Part shown: one piece after another, positions 1-7,548 of the stretch
How the letters are laid out: each line of letters opens with the position of its first letter
Numbering within the stretch: position 1 is the first letter of the stretch
Assembly (NCBI GenBank): GCA_946186945.1
Contig: CAMHPC010000010.1
Span: 1-37,540, forward strand
Direction: 5' to 3'
Source of the DNA: an uncultured Prevotella sp.
GTDB taxonomy: Bacteria; Bacteroidota; Bacteroidia; Bacteroidales; Bacteroidaceae
Length of the DNA: 37,540 nucleotides
Made by a program: the position numbers and the translations under genes
The notes under the pieces: generated by a model
The model's database searches: none
What the model saw: the letters and a program-made list of their open reading frames with translations, nothing else
What the model was told of the DNA's origin: nothing

Positions 1-55
1 CAGAATCTTTAACGCATTCTATTGCTTCTTCTCGGTAATTTATTTCTTTATTCAT
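1..55 (-). CDS. 5' end of an unknown leftward gene (partial)
   Basis: Only the first 18 codons lie in the window; the gene runs off the left edge. The reading frame from the ATG at 53-55 on the minus strand begins MNKEINYREEAIECVKDS, a plausible charged cytoplasmic N-terminus. A good Bacteroidota -7 box lies about 45 nt upstream (99-106), which supports a real start here. There is too little sequence to name a family. Confidence 0.5.
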   Translation of the reverse strand, partial: MNKEINYREEAIECVKDS

Positions 56-98
56 GATTCTTTCTATACAATTCAGTGCTAATTACGATTTTTGTACG

Positions 99-132
99 CA
101 AATTTAGATAAAAATTCGGCGTATAGGTCAAA
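99..132 (-). promoter_or_regulatory. Bacteroidota-type promoter of the leftward partial gene
   Basis: The minus strand reads TAAATTTG at 106-99, a perfect TAnnTTTG -7 box. A TTTG at 132-129, 22 nt further upstream, can act as the -33 element. That TTTG lies inside the outermost copy of the IS terminal repeat (126-142). The predicted transcript start would give a leader of about 35-40 nt, like other promoters in this window. Confidence 0.5.
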
Positions 133-184
133 TTGCAGGATAGTTTAGTGGTACTTTGTTTCAATGGGTCAAATTGCAGGATAA
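126..184 (+). repeat. Left IS end: two tandem terminal-repeat copies
   Basis: GGTCAAATTGCAGGATA occurs at 126-142 and again, extended, as ATGGGTCAAATTGCAGGATAA at 164-184. The copies begin about 40 bp apart and have the same orientation. They mirror the two inverted copies on the right side of the element. Confidence 0.8.
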
Positions 185-322
185 GAAAATTCTGTATTTG
201 TTTGTCCGTATTTTCAGGATTGATTATCTTTGCTCCGCAGTCTGAAGCATAGTGGAGCTCTGCTGGGGAGCAACTCCATGAGGAATAGGATTGTGCAAAT
301 CGACAGAAATGGGCAGGGGTCT

Positions 323-1279
323 CTATAGGCAGGACTCTTGCCTTTTCATTCCAAGAGATTCTGCCAATGCCAAGAAAAACCCGATAATGAAGCGCCTGCG
401 GTTCTCTTGCGACATCCCGCTGTGGTTGTTCAAGTTCTTCTTCAAGTCAGTGAATGTGCCTTCTATCTTGTTGTTGGTGTTGGGCATTCCCTTGCACTCC
501 GGCAACTGATAGGTAAAGAGGTAAGGGAGATAGAAATCCACACTGTGCATGGCGGAACGGAGCCGCCGATGGGTGAACTGTGTCTTGCCTGACCTTAGTA
601 GAGACCTTTTGTTCAGAGTGTCCTTCCATGTCATTTTCCACAGGCTGTATCCTGCCTCGAAGTCGGCTTTCCCCACCTTGGTCAGCCTATCCATCAGCGC
701 CTTCAGTTCCCTGGCTGCCAGGAGTCTGGGGTGAAGTGTAAGATAGCGCTTTACTATCTGTTTCATATGGTATTGGCACATTTGGATCTTATAGGCAGAA
801 AAGATGCCGAAGAGGCTCTGCTTGCCGTCGATGATGATGCCGCGGATGGCGTATCCTCTTTCCTCTATACTGTTTACGGCATCCTTGTAGTCCTGATTCG
901 TCTCGCTCTTTATGAACCCAAGATAGAGAGGAATGCCGCTCTCTTCGTCAAGCCCGAGCATGATTCCCCAGTTGTGGCCCCAGTAAGTGCCATCCAAATG
1001 AACAAAGCCAGAACCGGAGAGCGGAGGCTGCTCCCATGTCTTTTCCACATATCGGAGGCGACGCTTGATGGTCGAAGGGCTTACACCATGTGCTGCAGCT
1101 AGTTCGGAAACAGTCTGCTTGCCGTCCTGATAGGAACTCCAGAGGCTCGACAATGCCACTTCATGGCTGTTGCGGAACTGATACCTGCATTCTCTACATA
1201 CGTATAGCTGAACGCCTTTACGCTTTCCATTCTTCATCGTGTGCGACGAACCGCACACAGGGCATTTTACTTTATACAT
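323..1279 (-). CDS. IS256-like transposase, N-terminal zinc-ribbon type
   Basis: This 318-residue DDE transposase catalyses movement of the element. Visible parts, in order: a zinc ribbon with Cys6, Cys9, Cys28 and Cys31; a helix-turn-helix around residues 54-72 (TVSELAAAHGVSPSTIKRRL); and a DDE core with Asp96 (HLDGTYW), Asp151 (IIIDGKQSLF), the C/H pair Cys168 and His171 (MCQYH) that is typical of IS256 relatives, and Glu273 (NNKIEGTF). The length is full for this type and no frameshift is seen, so the gene could be active. The family assignment comes from the motif pattern; other zinc-ribbon DDE families (IS1595, ISL3) are less likely because of the C/H motif and E spacing. It reads leftward and stops about 140 nt from the left inner repeat. 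Confidence 0.85.
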   Translation of the reverse strand: MYKVKCPVCGSSHTMKNGKRKGVQLYVCRECRYQFRNSHEVALSSLWSSYQDGKQTVSELAAAHGVSPSTIKRRLRYVEKTWEQPPLSGSGFVHLDGTYWGHNWGIMLGLDEESGIPLYLGFIKSETNQDYKDAVNSIEERGYAIRGIIIDGKQSLFGIFSAYKIQMCQYHMKQIVKRYLTLHPRLLAARELKALMDRLTKVGKADFEAGYSLWKMTWKDTLNKRSLLRSGKTQFTHRRLRSAMHSVDFYLPYLFTYQLPECKGMPNTNNKIEGTFTDLKKNLNNHSGMSQENRRRFIIGFFLALAESLGMKRQESCL

Positions 1280-1344
1280 CTTCTACCGTTTATGGGGTGC
1301 TTGAATGCCCACAAAGGTAGTGTATATCGACATCTTAGAAGATT

Positions 1345-1467
1345 TTATCCTGCAAAATGACCCATTGACATATTTTATTCGCCGATTTTTGCCTCAAGCT
1401 GCTTAATCTCTCGGAATGCCTTTATATACTGGCATTACGAGAGGTTTTATCCTGCAATTTGACCCAT
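1345..1467 (-). repeat. Right IS end: two terminal-repeat copies flanking a hairpin
   Basis: Inverted copies of the terminal repeat lie at 1345-1368 (TTATCCTGCAAAATGACCCA start) and 1447-1467 (TTATCCTGCAATTTGACCCA start). They begin 102 bp apart. The interval between them holds a strong hairpin (1408-1443). Confidence 0.8.
1408..1443. terminator. Strong hairpin inside the right end of the IS
   Basis: CTCTCGGAATGCC (1408-1420) pairs with GGCATTACGAGAG (1431-1443) with one mismatch, leaving a 10-nt AT-rich loop. On the plus strand it is followed by GTTTTATCC, a short T run, so it could act as a weak terminator. Because it sits upstream of the leftward transposase, it may also block read-through from outside into the transposase gene, a known strategy in insertion sequences. 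Function is inferred. Confidence 0.45.
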
Positions 1468-1638
1468 AGACCAAAAATAATTTCCTAAAATATGTTTTTT
1501 TATAAAATTAGAAGTTTTTTTTGCCACACTATCATAAGATATAACAGGACATATTCATGGCAGAAATAAAAACATCATTAACACGGAATTGCTCATTTGC
1601 CCGAAGGATTTGATTTTTACAAATACATCAGTTGAATT
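1468..1638. other. AT-rich intergenic stretch before the STAS-like gene
   Basis: This stretch lies between the right IS end and the next rightward gene. It contains poly-T and poly-A tracts but no convincing TAnnTTTG box and no open frame with coding character. Any promoter for the STAS-like gene is not obvious to me. Confidence 0.3.
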
Positions 1639-1968
1639 ATGAAACAAGTTATCAATATCCAGGAAAAGTACGGGAAAGAATTGCATACCCGTCAGATAAT
1701 GGAGCGACTTTCTGCTTCTCTCAATGCAGAGGACGACTATCTGTTAGACATGCGTGGCATAGAACAGATTTCACGTTCTGCTGCAGATGAACTTTATAAT
1801 TTGACTCATGGGATAAAGCGGGTTGAGATTATCAATCTGGAGCCATTTGTAGAGAAGATGCTCTCTGCCGTTACGCTCGGTCGTTTCCTACCTCGCCGTC
1901 GGTCTTCTACCGACCTGCCCATCGTGGAATGTCAGACAATCAACCAGGTGAACCAGCGACTTCTATAA
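1639..1968 (+). CDS. Small STAS-like protein (DUF4325-like)
   Basis: This is a 109-residue soluble protein with no signal peptide. The central segment DYLLDMRGIEQISRSAADEL has the pattern of the STAS-like DUF4325 fold: a beta strand ending in a D-hG loop, then a helix with S/A-x-A-D-E-L. That fold is related to the anti-anti-sigma factors of the SpoIIAA type. Such proteins are often encoded beside an ATPase or anti-sigma partner; none is present here, because the gene is isolated between an insertion sequence and the tail of a leftward transcription unit. The C-terminus (residues about 80-109, with RRR) looks unstructured. Family placement is by eye and only moderately certain; function is unknown. 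Confidence 0.5.
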   Translation: MKQVINIQEKYGKELHTRQIMERLSASLNAEDDYLLDMRGIEQISRSAADELYNLTHGIKRVEIINLEPFVEKMLSAVTLGRFLPRRRSSTDLPIVECQTINQVNQRLL

Positions 1969-2050
1969 CGGAATGATATCGGCGACACCTTCAGGGTCGG
2001 CTTTGGTGGTTGCCATGCCAGTCCGAGGGTACTCCGCTGCGCTCCGCACC

Positions 2051-2084
2051 CACCGGTTATCGAGCGGTGACGCCGTCGGCGTCA
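2051..2084. repeat. GC-rich intergenic palindromes
   Basis: TGACGCC (2068-2074) and GGCGTCA (2078-2084) form a perfect 7-bp stem with a 3-nt loop. Directly upstream, CACCG (2051-2055) can pair with CGGTG (2065-2069). The stretch does not look coding and is much GC-richer than the rest of the intergenic space. A stem of the same design occurs at 37519-37535, which suggests a dispersed intergenic element. Confidence 0.4.
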
Positions 2085-2096
2085 TGGTATGTCGGC

Positions 2097-2137
2097 AAAG
2101 AAAAAGAGCACTGCGCCACGCCTGGCTACAGTGCTCT
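2097..2137 (-). terminator. Rho-independent terminator of the TonB receptor gene
   Basis: On the minus strand, AGAGCACTG (2137-2129) pairs perfectly with CAGTGCTCT (2113-2105). The 15-nt loop is followed by the T-rich run TTTTTCTTT (2105-2097). It lies about 30 nt past the stop codon of the leftward TonB-dependent receptor. There is no T run on the plus side, so it should act mainly on leftward transcription. Confidence 0.8.
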
Positions 2138-2169
2138 GACAATATCAAATCAAAGGTCTAAAAGTGTGA

Positions 2170-4617
2170 TCAGAAATGGAGATTGAGATCTACACCCATC
2201 TGGAAGGGGTTGCCACGGTGAGCGAAATAGAGACCCTCTCCGAATGCCGTGTTGGGCACGGCGAAAGTGCTATAGCGTGTGTCGGTGAGGTTTTTCGTCC
2301 ACAGGCGCAGGGTGATATCCTTCATGTGGCATGCCACATTGGCACCTGCCACAGCATAGAAGGGCTGCGAGGCATTATTGAACTCGTCCCAGTATATACG
2401 TCCCTGAGCACTGACGTTGGCACCCACGCTTATGGCAGTGAGCGGTCCGGCAACGAGGGGCCAGCGATAGTCGCAGGCTGCGCTGAGGGTGTGCATGGGC
2501 ACATAGGGCACACGCTTGCCGCCGAAGTCCACGACCTCGGTAGTGGTCACGGGATTGTCGTCGGCACCCATGGTGGTGATATCGCGGCTGTCGGTATAGT
2601 CTTTAAACTCTGCATGAGTGAGTCCGTAACTCACGTTCCATGTCAGGCGCTCGTTGAACAGACGTCCAGCGAGGGTGGTCTCCAGTCCGCAACTGAAACT
2701 CTTGCCTGCGTTCACCATCTGGCGTCCGTAGCCGTAGTTGTCGGTCATGACGGAGAGTTGCTGGTTGCGCACCTGCATGTAGAAGAGTGAGAGGTCGAAG
2801 TGCAGGGCATTATCGAAGAGGTTGAGGTGTGTACCTACCTCGTAGTTCCAACTCACCTCGGGTTTGTACGAGATAGTCTGGTACAGGCGTTCGTAGTCCT
2901 CATCAGTGTGTAGCACCTCGAAGTCGCCGCGCATGGCAGCATTGCGGTTTGCATCGAGTTCTGTCTGCAGCACGTCGGAGAACATCTGTATGTTGAAGCC
3001 GCCGGCACGGTAGCCCTTGCTCACTGTGGCATATACATTGCTGCCGCTATCGTCGAAACGGTAATTCAGTCCGAACTTAGGCAGGAGTTGGTTGAAGTTG
3101 CTGTGATCGTGGTGCATGAGGTGTGAGAACAGTGTGTAGGTAGCCTCTGTACCCATCACATTGGCTGTCATAGCCATAGAAGCCTGAGTGTCGTAGTTGA
3201 TGCTCTGACGGTTGTAGTCGTAGCGCAGTCCGATGGTGGCAGTGAAACGGGGAGTGATTTCGATGTTCGACTCGTGGAACACGCCGAGGTTGAACTGCGG
3301 AGTGCGGAACGTGCCCGGCACCTCCATATTCACATCCATGGTCACACCGCCCCTACTCTCTATGGCCTTGGCTGCGGCAGCCATGGCTGCTGCTTCAGGC
3401 ATACCGCCTGCTATCATTCCAGCCGCCATGGAACGCACCATGGCATTGTACATGGCTGTCTGTATGCCGTTGGCGATAGGTCCGGTGATACCCTCGCCGA
3501 AGTCGACGGGTGCCCAGGTCTTGAGCCACGACTTTGAGATGAAGAGTCCGGTGGTGGCATGCCAGATGCCGTCATACTTACTCTTGAACACCAGTTCCTC
3601 GGACAGTCCGTTGTGCAACTGCCTCTGCTGCAGGTGCATGAAGTCAATGGGCAGGTAGTCCTGATCCATGAGCATGTAGTCCTTGAGGAACTGATATGAG
3701 GTGGTGGAGAAGATATCAAACTTAGCGGCAGAGTACTTCATGTTGACCGCGGTATTGAACATATTGCGGCGGTAGTTGCTCTGACGGTTGGTATTGGGCT
3801 GCTCCACACTGCCAGACTGTATATCGAGGCGTCCGTAGGGGAAGGCATTCTCGCGCACGTACTGATAGTCTGCCACCACGTCGAGTGAGAATCGCGATGA
3901 GGGGTGCAGCACCAGACGGGTGCGTGCTCCAGCCTCGTTCATGCGGTCGGCACGCTGGTCGTCGAAGGCATTGCGACGGAAGCCGTTGGTACCTCCGTAG
4001 AAGGCAGCCACCGACAGGGCGACAGCATCGGAGAAACGCTGGTGGTGAGCCACCTCCACATTTCTGAACAGGCGAGTGCCGATACTCAGGTTCACGTCGG
4101 TGCCCTGATAGGTCATGGGGTTGCGTGTGTATGCGCGCACCAGTCCACCCTCCACATTATTGCCATAGAGAGTGCCCTGCGGACCGCGAAGCACATCTAT
4201 GCGCTCCACATCGTACACATGGAAGTTGTACGCCGTCTTGGAGAGTATAGGCATATTGTCTATATAGAAACCCACGGAGGGACTATTCACACGCGAGCCC
4301 ACACCGCGCACATATATAGAAGAGGTGAGGCGTGAACCGTATTCGGGCATGGTGACCGAAGGCACGAATTGCGTGAGTTGTCTGAGGTCGCGTGCACCCA
4401 ATTCCTGCATATCCTCGGTGGAGAACATATTGGAACTGATGGGCTGCAGACGCAGTTGGAAGACATCCTTAGGTTGGGAGACCACCACCACCTCGTCCAG
4501 GTCGTATGGGCGCAGCGAGTCGATGGGAGAATCATTTTCGTCAGCGGCACTGACAGAAAGCGGGAGCCCTGTGCTGATCAGCATGAGGGCAGCAATAAAT
4601 TTGTAAATTTTCTTCAT
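2170..4617 (-). CDS. TonB-dependent outer-membrane receptor (non-SusC type)
   Basis: This 815-residue outer-membrane receptor imports a ligand using energy from TonB. The start at 4617 gives a classic signal peptide (MKKIYKFIAALMLISTGLPL, then SVSAA) and lies about 35 nt downstream of the predicted transcription start; a longer frame to 4689 would run over that promoter. After the signal comes a TonB-box-like LDEVVVVS, a plug domain with YVRGVGS and VERIDVLRGPQGTLYG, then a 22-strand-type barrel ending in a C-terminal Phe. There is no CarboxypepD-like N-terminal domain and no SusD gene beside it, so it is not a SusC-type glycan importer; siderophore, haem or cobalamin transport is more likely. 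An unusual Met/Ala-rich stretch lies around residues 382-420. Substrate unknown. Confidence 0.88.
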   Translation of the reverse strand: MKKIYKFIAALMLISTGLPLSVSAADENDSPIDSLRPYDLDEVVVVSQPKDVFQLRLQPISSNMFSTEDMQELGARDLRQLTQFVPSVTMPEYGSRLTSSIYVRGVGSRVNSPSVGFYIDNMPILSKTAYNFHVYDVERIDVLRGPQGTLYGNNVEGGLVRAYTRNPMTYQGTDVNLSIGTRLFRNVEVAHHQRFSDAVALSVAAFYGGTNGFRRNAFDDQRADRMNEAGARTRLVLHPSSRFSLDVVADYQYVRENAFPYGRLDIQSGSVEQPNTNRQSNYRRNMFNTAVNMKYSAAKFDIFSTTSYQFLKDYMLMDQDYLPIDFMHLQQRQLHNGLSEELVFKSKYDGIWHATTGLFISKSWLKTWAPVDFGEGITGPIANGIQTAMYNAMVRSMAAGMIAGGMPEAAAMAAAAKAIESRGGVTMDVNMEVPGTFRTPQFNLGVFHESNIEITPRFTATIGLRYDYNRQSINYDTQASMAMTANVMGTEATYTLFSHLMHHDHSNFNQLLPKFGLNYRFDDSGSNVYATVSKGYRAGGFNIQMFSDVLQTELDANRNAAMRGDFEVLHTDEDYERLYQTISYKPEVSWNYEVGTHLNLFDNALHFDLSLFYMQVRNQQLSVMTDNYGYGRQMVNAGKSFSCGLETTLAGRLFNERLTWNVSYGLTHAEFKDYTDSRDITTMGADDNPVTTTEVVDFGGKRVPYVPMHTLSAACDYRWPLVAGPLTAISVGANVSAQGRIYWDEFNNASQPFYAVAGANVACHMKDITLRLWTKNLTDTRYSTFAVPNTAFGEGLYFAHRGNPFQMGVDLNLHF

Positions 4618-4658
4618 ATCTTTCGTTACATATACAGTGAATGTCTGTATCTCGGGTG

Positions 4659-4666
4659 CAAAGTTA
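4659..4666 (-). promoter_or_regulatory. -7 box of the TonB receptor gene
   Basis: The minus strand reads TAACTTTG, a match to the Bacteroidota TAnnTTTG consensus, 42 nt before the chosen ATG. It lies in the short gap after the zinc-ribbon gene, so the receptor can be transcribed independently of the upstream operon. No clear -33 TTTG is seen. Confidence 0.6.
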
Positions 4667-4707
4667 GTGCTTTTTTGTGTGGTGCACAATCATCATTTTT
4701 AATGATT

Positions 4708-5703
4708 TTAACTATTTACCGCCCCACAGTGCGGACACACCCCCTTGTGATGCATCTGCATGCCACACTGGCCGCATAGGTATTTGCTGCGTGTGACATG
4801 GAAATAGCGGTAAAAGGCAAAGGCTATGTAGGCTGCCAACAGCACATATCCCACATAGACGAGGGTGGTGAGACTGAACACCACGTAGTTGAGGGCGCAG
4901 AGGCCAGCCAGCCCGAGCAGATAGAGCACTGCCTCGCCGAAATGCAGATGGCGGAAGGTATCGTCTATGGCTGCTATCGACACGATGACCATAGACCATA
5001 CGGAGGTAAGGAAGAAGAAGAGCAGTCCGCTCTGGCGGAAGGGGTTGAGTGTGGGATGGAAATAAAACTCGCGCCATGCCTCGGGAGCAAAGAGTTGGAT
5101 GGTGCTATAGAGGGTGGCAGAGACTGCCACGAGCAGAGCGAGGAGTGTGGGATAGAAGGTGTCGATATCGCGAATGTGCACTATATGGGCATTGCGCCGC
5201 AGCAGGATACGCATGCTGTAGCCCACCACGATGACGATGACCATGACAAGGAAGATGAGCAGGTGGGTGTTGGAGAAGAAGGAGATGAACTGCGAAATGG
5301 GGTCGTCGGGGTCGACACGCGGCAGCAACTGACTCTCGTGTATCCATCCGAAGGTGGACTGGTCCTGTGCCAACTGCACCCATACGGAGTCGACGCTGTC
5401 GGTGGGCAATACGCGTATGTCTGCCACCACCAGACGGGTGTTGACTGGCACTGCGAAGGAGTCGACGGCGAGTCGGCTGACCCATTCCTCGGGTGTCTGC
5501 CGTGTGAGCCACAGTGAGTCGGCACGCACCACGAAGTTGAAATTATCGGTGTAGTAGTGTGTGGCAGCAAACACGATGCTGTCTATCTGTTGGTTGGTGT
5601 ACTGCGCAGGCAGGGTGACCGCCGTGGTGCGACGGTTATAGCAGCCTGTGAGCATGGCTGAGGCGAGCAGTATGAGCAATATCCTAATCCTGGCCATATA
5701 CAT
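4708..5703 (-). CDS. Lipobox / SH3-like / multi-TM protein with C-terminal zinc ribbon
   Basis: This is a 331-residue membrane protein that I cannot name. The N-terminus is a lipoprotein-type signal ending LTGC at Cys21. Residues about 90-130 resemble an SH3-like module (VWVQLAQDQSTFGWIHESQL). Then follow about five hydrophobic helices (around 145-165, 187-207, 226-246, 256-277, 280-300). The tail carries a zinc ribbon, CGQCG followed by CPHCG. The positively charged loop RILLRRN after the first helix and the odd helix count both put the N-terminal domain outside and the ribbon in the cytoplasm. It is the last gene of the abcF-to-U32 operon and its start overlaps the U32 stop by 20 nt; an alternative ATG at 5697 would overlap by 14 nt. 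Confidence 0.7.
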   Translation of the reverse strand: MYMARIRILLILLASAMLTGCYNRRTTAVTLPAQYTNQQIDSIVFAATHYYTDNFNFVVRADSLWLTRQTPEEWVSRLAVDSFAVPVNTRLVVADIRVLPTDSVDSVWVQLAQDQSTFGWIHESQLLPRVDPDDPISQFISFFSNTHLLIFLVMVIVIVVGYSMRILLRRNAHIVHIRDIDTFYPTLLALLVAVSATLYSTIQLFAPEAWREFYFHPTLNPFRQSGLLFFFLTSVWSMVIVSIAAIDDTFRHLHFGEAVLYLLGLAGLCALNYVVFSLTTLVYVGYVLLAAYIAFAFYRYFHVTRSKYLCGQCGMQMHHKGVCPHCGAVNS

Positions 5704-7537
5704 TCATCTGACAGTGAGAGCAGTCAAACTGCAAGGGGAAGCGGCGCCCATCGTCGAGCACCAGAGAGAGGGGTTCGCGCCAAGTGGGAGGTGTACCTCC
5801 CCTGCGCACGCAATGTCCTAAGGAGAAGCGCAGACAGTGGCGGCACTCCATGAGGAGCGGATGGTGTGTGGACTCCACCTCGAAGGCTGGCACGGGACTG
5901 ATGCCGCGCTCGCGGTAGTAATCGGCTGCCAAGGCATTGGCTGCCAGAGGTGCGGCTCCGGGATGAGCCGGTGGCATGGGTGGAGTGAATGGTTCGGTGT
6001 GTGGCAGTGAGTCTGTCACCAACTGCGAGAGGGCGTCTGACACATTCCTGCGCAGCGTGGCGAGGACGGTGGCGGGTATGAAGAGGTGGTCCATACCCTG
6101 TGAGAGGGTGATGCTGTCGGCAGCGAACACTGTGTTGCCCCATTTCTCCAACTGTCTTCGCTGCACGTCGGTCTGCGGTTGCCGTGCCTCCTCGTACTTG
6201 TATGGTGTATGGCAAGTGGCAGTGAGGAGAGGCCTCTGACACACGGTGGCAGTGAGCCACAGGGCTTCATCGTGGTGAGCGAGCGTGAGCGATATGGGTA
6301 TGCGTCGCTGTGCCGAATTGCGCGAGAGTGCCGCTGTCATGCTTTGGTCGGCGTTGCGGTATAAGGTGGCGCCCACGGTGAGACGCGGCGGCATGGAGAG
6401 TGGGAAGACATGATTGCCCTCTACCCTATTCACACGAAAGCCCACCAACTGACCGTCGGGGTCGAAGAAACAGAGCCCATCGCCATTGGCGAGCGGTGTA
6501 GTGGTGCTCACCACGATGGTGCGGTGGGCGATGCTCTTCACCCTGCCTATACGCGGTCCGGTGGCTTTGGGGGTGAGTGGCGACCATATATCGGCAGTGC
6601 GGCCGTTGAGGAAATACTCGGTGTAACCGCGGTTGTACGTGCGGTTCACGTCGGGCTGGAAGGTGTATGTGGTATGTCCGAGCGACGCCCTGCAGTAGAG
6701 GTCGGGGTGGCGGTCGATGATCGCGTCTAACCGCTGAGAATAGGCAGCCACAACGTTTTTCACATAATCGGCATCCTTGAGACGTCCCTCTATCTTGAGC
6801 GAACTGACACCTGCCTGGAGCAGAGCCTCGAGATGGTGGATGCGGCACATGTCGCGCAGCGAGAGCAGGTGTGCACGGTGTGCCACCACGGCACCGGTGC
6901 TGTCGACGAGGGTGAAGGGCATGCGGCAGAACTGCGCGCACTCGCCCCTGTTGGCACTGCGCGAGAAGCAGTACTGCGAGGCAGTGCATGCACCCGAGTA
7001 GGACACGCAGAGGGCTCCGTGCACAAACACCTCGATAGAAGCCTGGGGCACCTCGCTGTGTATGCGTGCTATCTCGTCGAGTGAGAGTTCACGTGCCAGC
7101 ACCAGTCGGCTCATGCCCTGGGCAGCCAACCACCGTGCCCTCTCTGGTGTGCGTATATCGGTCTGTGTGGAGGCATGGAGCGCGGGCATGCTATGACCCT
7201 CTGTCTGCAGGCGGCGTACACACTCCACCACAGCCATGTCCTGCACCAGCAGTGCATCCACGCCTGCCTGTGCCAGAGCGAGGAGCAGCGAGGGCAGCGA
7301 AGGCAGTTCGCTGTCGTATACAAAGGTATTGACCGTGGCATAGACGCGTGCCCCATAGCGGTGGGCATAGTGACAGAGAGCAGCCACATCATCGATGCTA
7401 TTGGTGGCTGCGGCACGAGCACCGAGGTGTGTGGCACCCACATACACGGCATCGGCACCGTGGTCTATGGCAGCCATGCCGCACTCTAAGTTGCGCGCCG
7501 GTGCCAGCAGTTCTATGGCTCTCTGTCTGTGACTCAT
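5684..7537 (-). CDS. U32-family protein, RlhA/YdcP-like
   Basis: This 617-residue U32 (collagenase-like) family member is now understood to act in RNA modification; the E. coli relatives of this length hydroxylate 23S rRNA (RlhA) or tRNA (TrhP). The N-terminus ELLAPARNLECGMAAIDHGA is the usual U32 start. The family signature is visible as EVFVHGALCVSYSGAC, followed by the Cys-bearing segment SRSANRGECAQFCR. A long C-terminal half (DUF3656-like) ends in conserved cysteines, CRHCLRFSLGHC and FDCSHCQ, which probably hold a metal or cluster. The ATG at 7537 was chosen because the frame upstream overlaps metA for about 180 codons and has no sensible protein sequence. It begins 11 nt after the metA stop. 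RlhA rather than TrhP is inferred from length. Confidence 0.82.
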   Translation of the reverse strand: MSHRQRAIELLAPARNLECGMAAIDHGADAVYVGATHLGARAAATNSIDDVAALCHYAHRYGARVYATVNTFVYDSELPSLPSLLLALAQAGVDALLVQDMAVVECVRRLQTEGHSMPALHASTQTDIRTPERARWLAAQGMSRLVLARELSLDEIARIHSEVPQASIEVFVHGALCVSYSGACTASQYCFSRSANRGECAQFCRMPFTLVDSTGAVVAHRAHLLSLRDMCRIHHLEALLQAGVSSLKIEGRLKDADYVKNVVAAYSQRLDAIIDRHPDLYCRASLGHTTYTFQPDVNRTYNRGYTEYFLNGRTADIWSPLTPKATGPRIGRVKSIAHRTIVVSTTTPLANGDGLCFFDPDGQLVGFRVNRVEGNHVFPLSMPPRLTVGATLYRNADQSMTAALSRNSAQRRIPISLTLAHHDEALWLTATVCQRPLLTATCHTPYKYEEARQPQTDVQRRQLEKWGNTVFAADSITLSQGMDHLFIPATVLATLRRNVSDALSQLVTDSLPHTEPFTPPMPPAHPGAAPLAANALAADYYRERGISPVPAFEVESTHHPLLMECRHCLRFSLGHCVRRGGTPPTWREPLSLVLDDGRRFPLQFDCSHCQMNVYGQD

Positions 7538-7548
7538 CGTAGTGGTGG

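Larger units (their letters stand above)
126..1467 (-). mobile_element. IS256-like insertion sequence (zinc-ribbon variant) with doubled ends
   Basis: One intact transposase gene (323-1279) is bracketed by four copies of a terminal-repeat-like sequence, all pointing inward: 126-142, 161-184, 1345-1368 and 1447-1467. The inner pair (161-184 with 1345-1368) matches at 22 of 24 positions. The copy at 164-184 matches 1447-1467 perfectly over 21 bp. The true ends are therefore uncertain: either about 1.2 kb (161-1368) or about 1.34 kb (126-1467). I found no convincing direct target duplication beside either pair. The doubled ends may reflect a nested or older insertion, or may belong to the element itself. 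Confidence 0.75.

Noticed and set aside
2170..4617. SusC-type glycan importer
   Set aside because: No N-terminal CarboxypepD-like domain and no SusD gene next to it.
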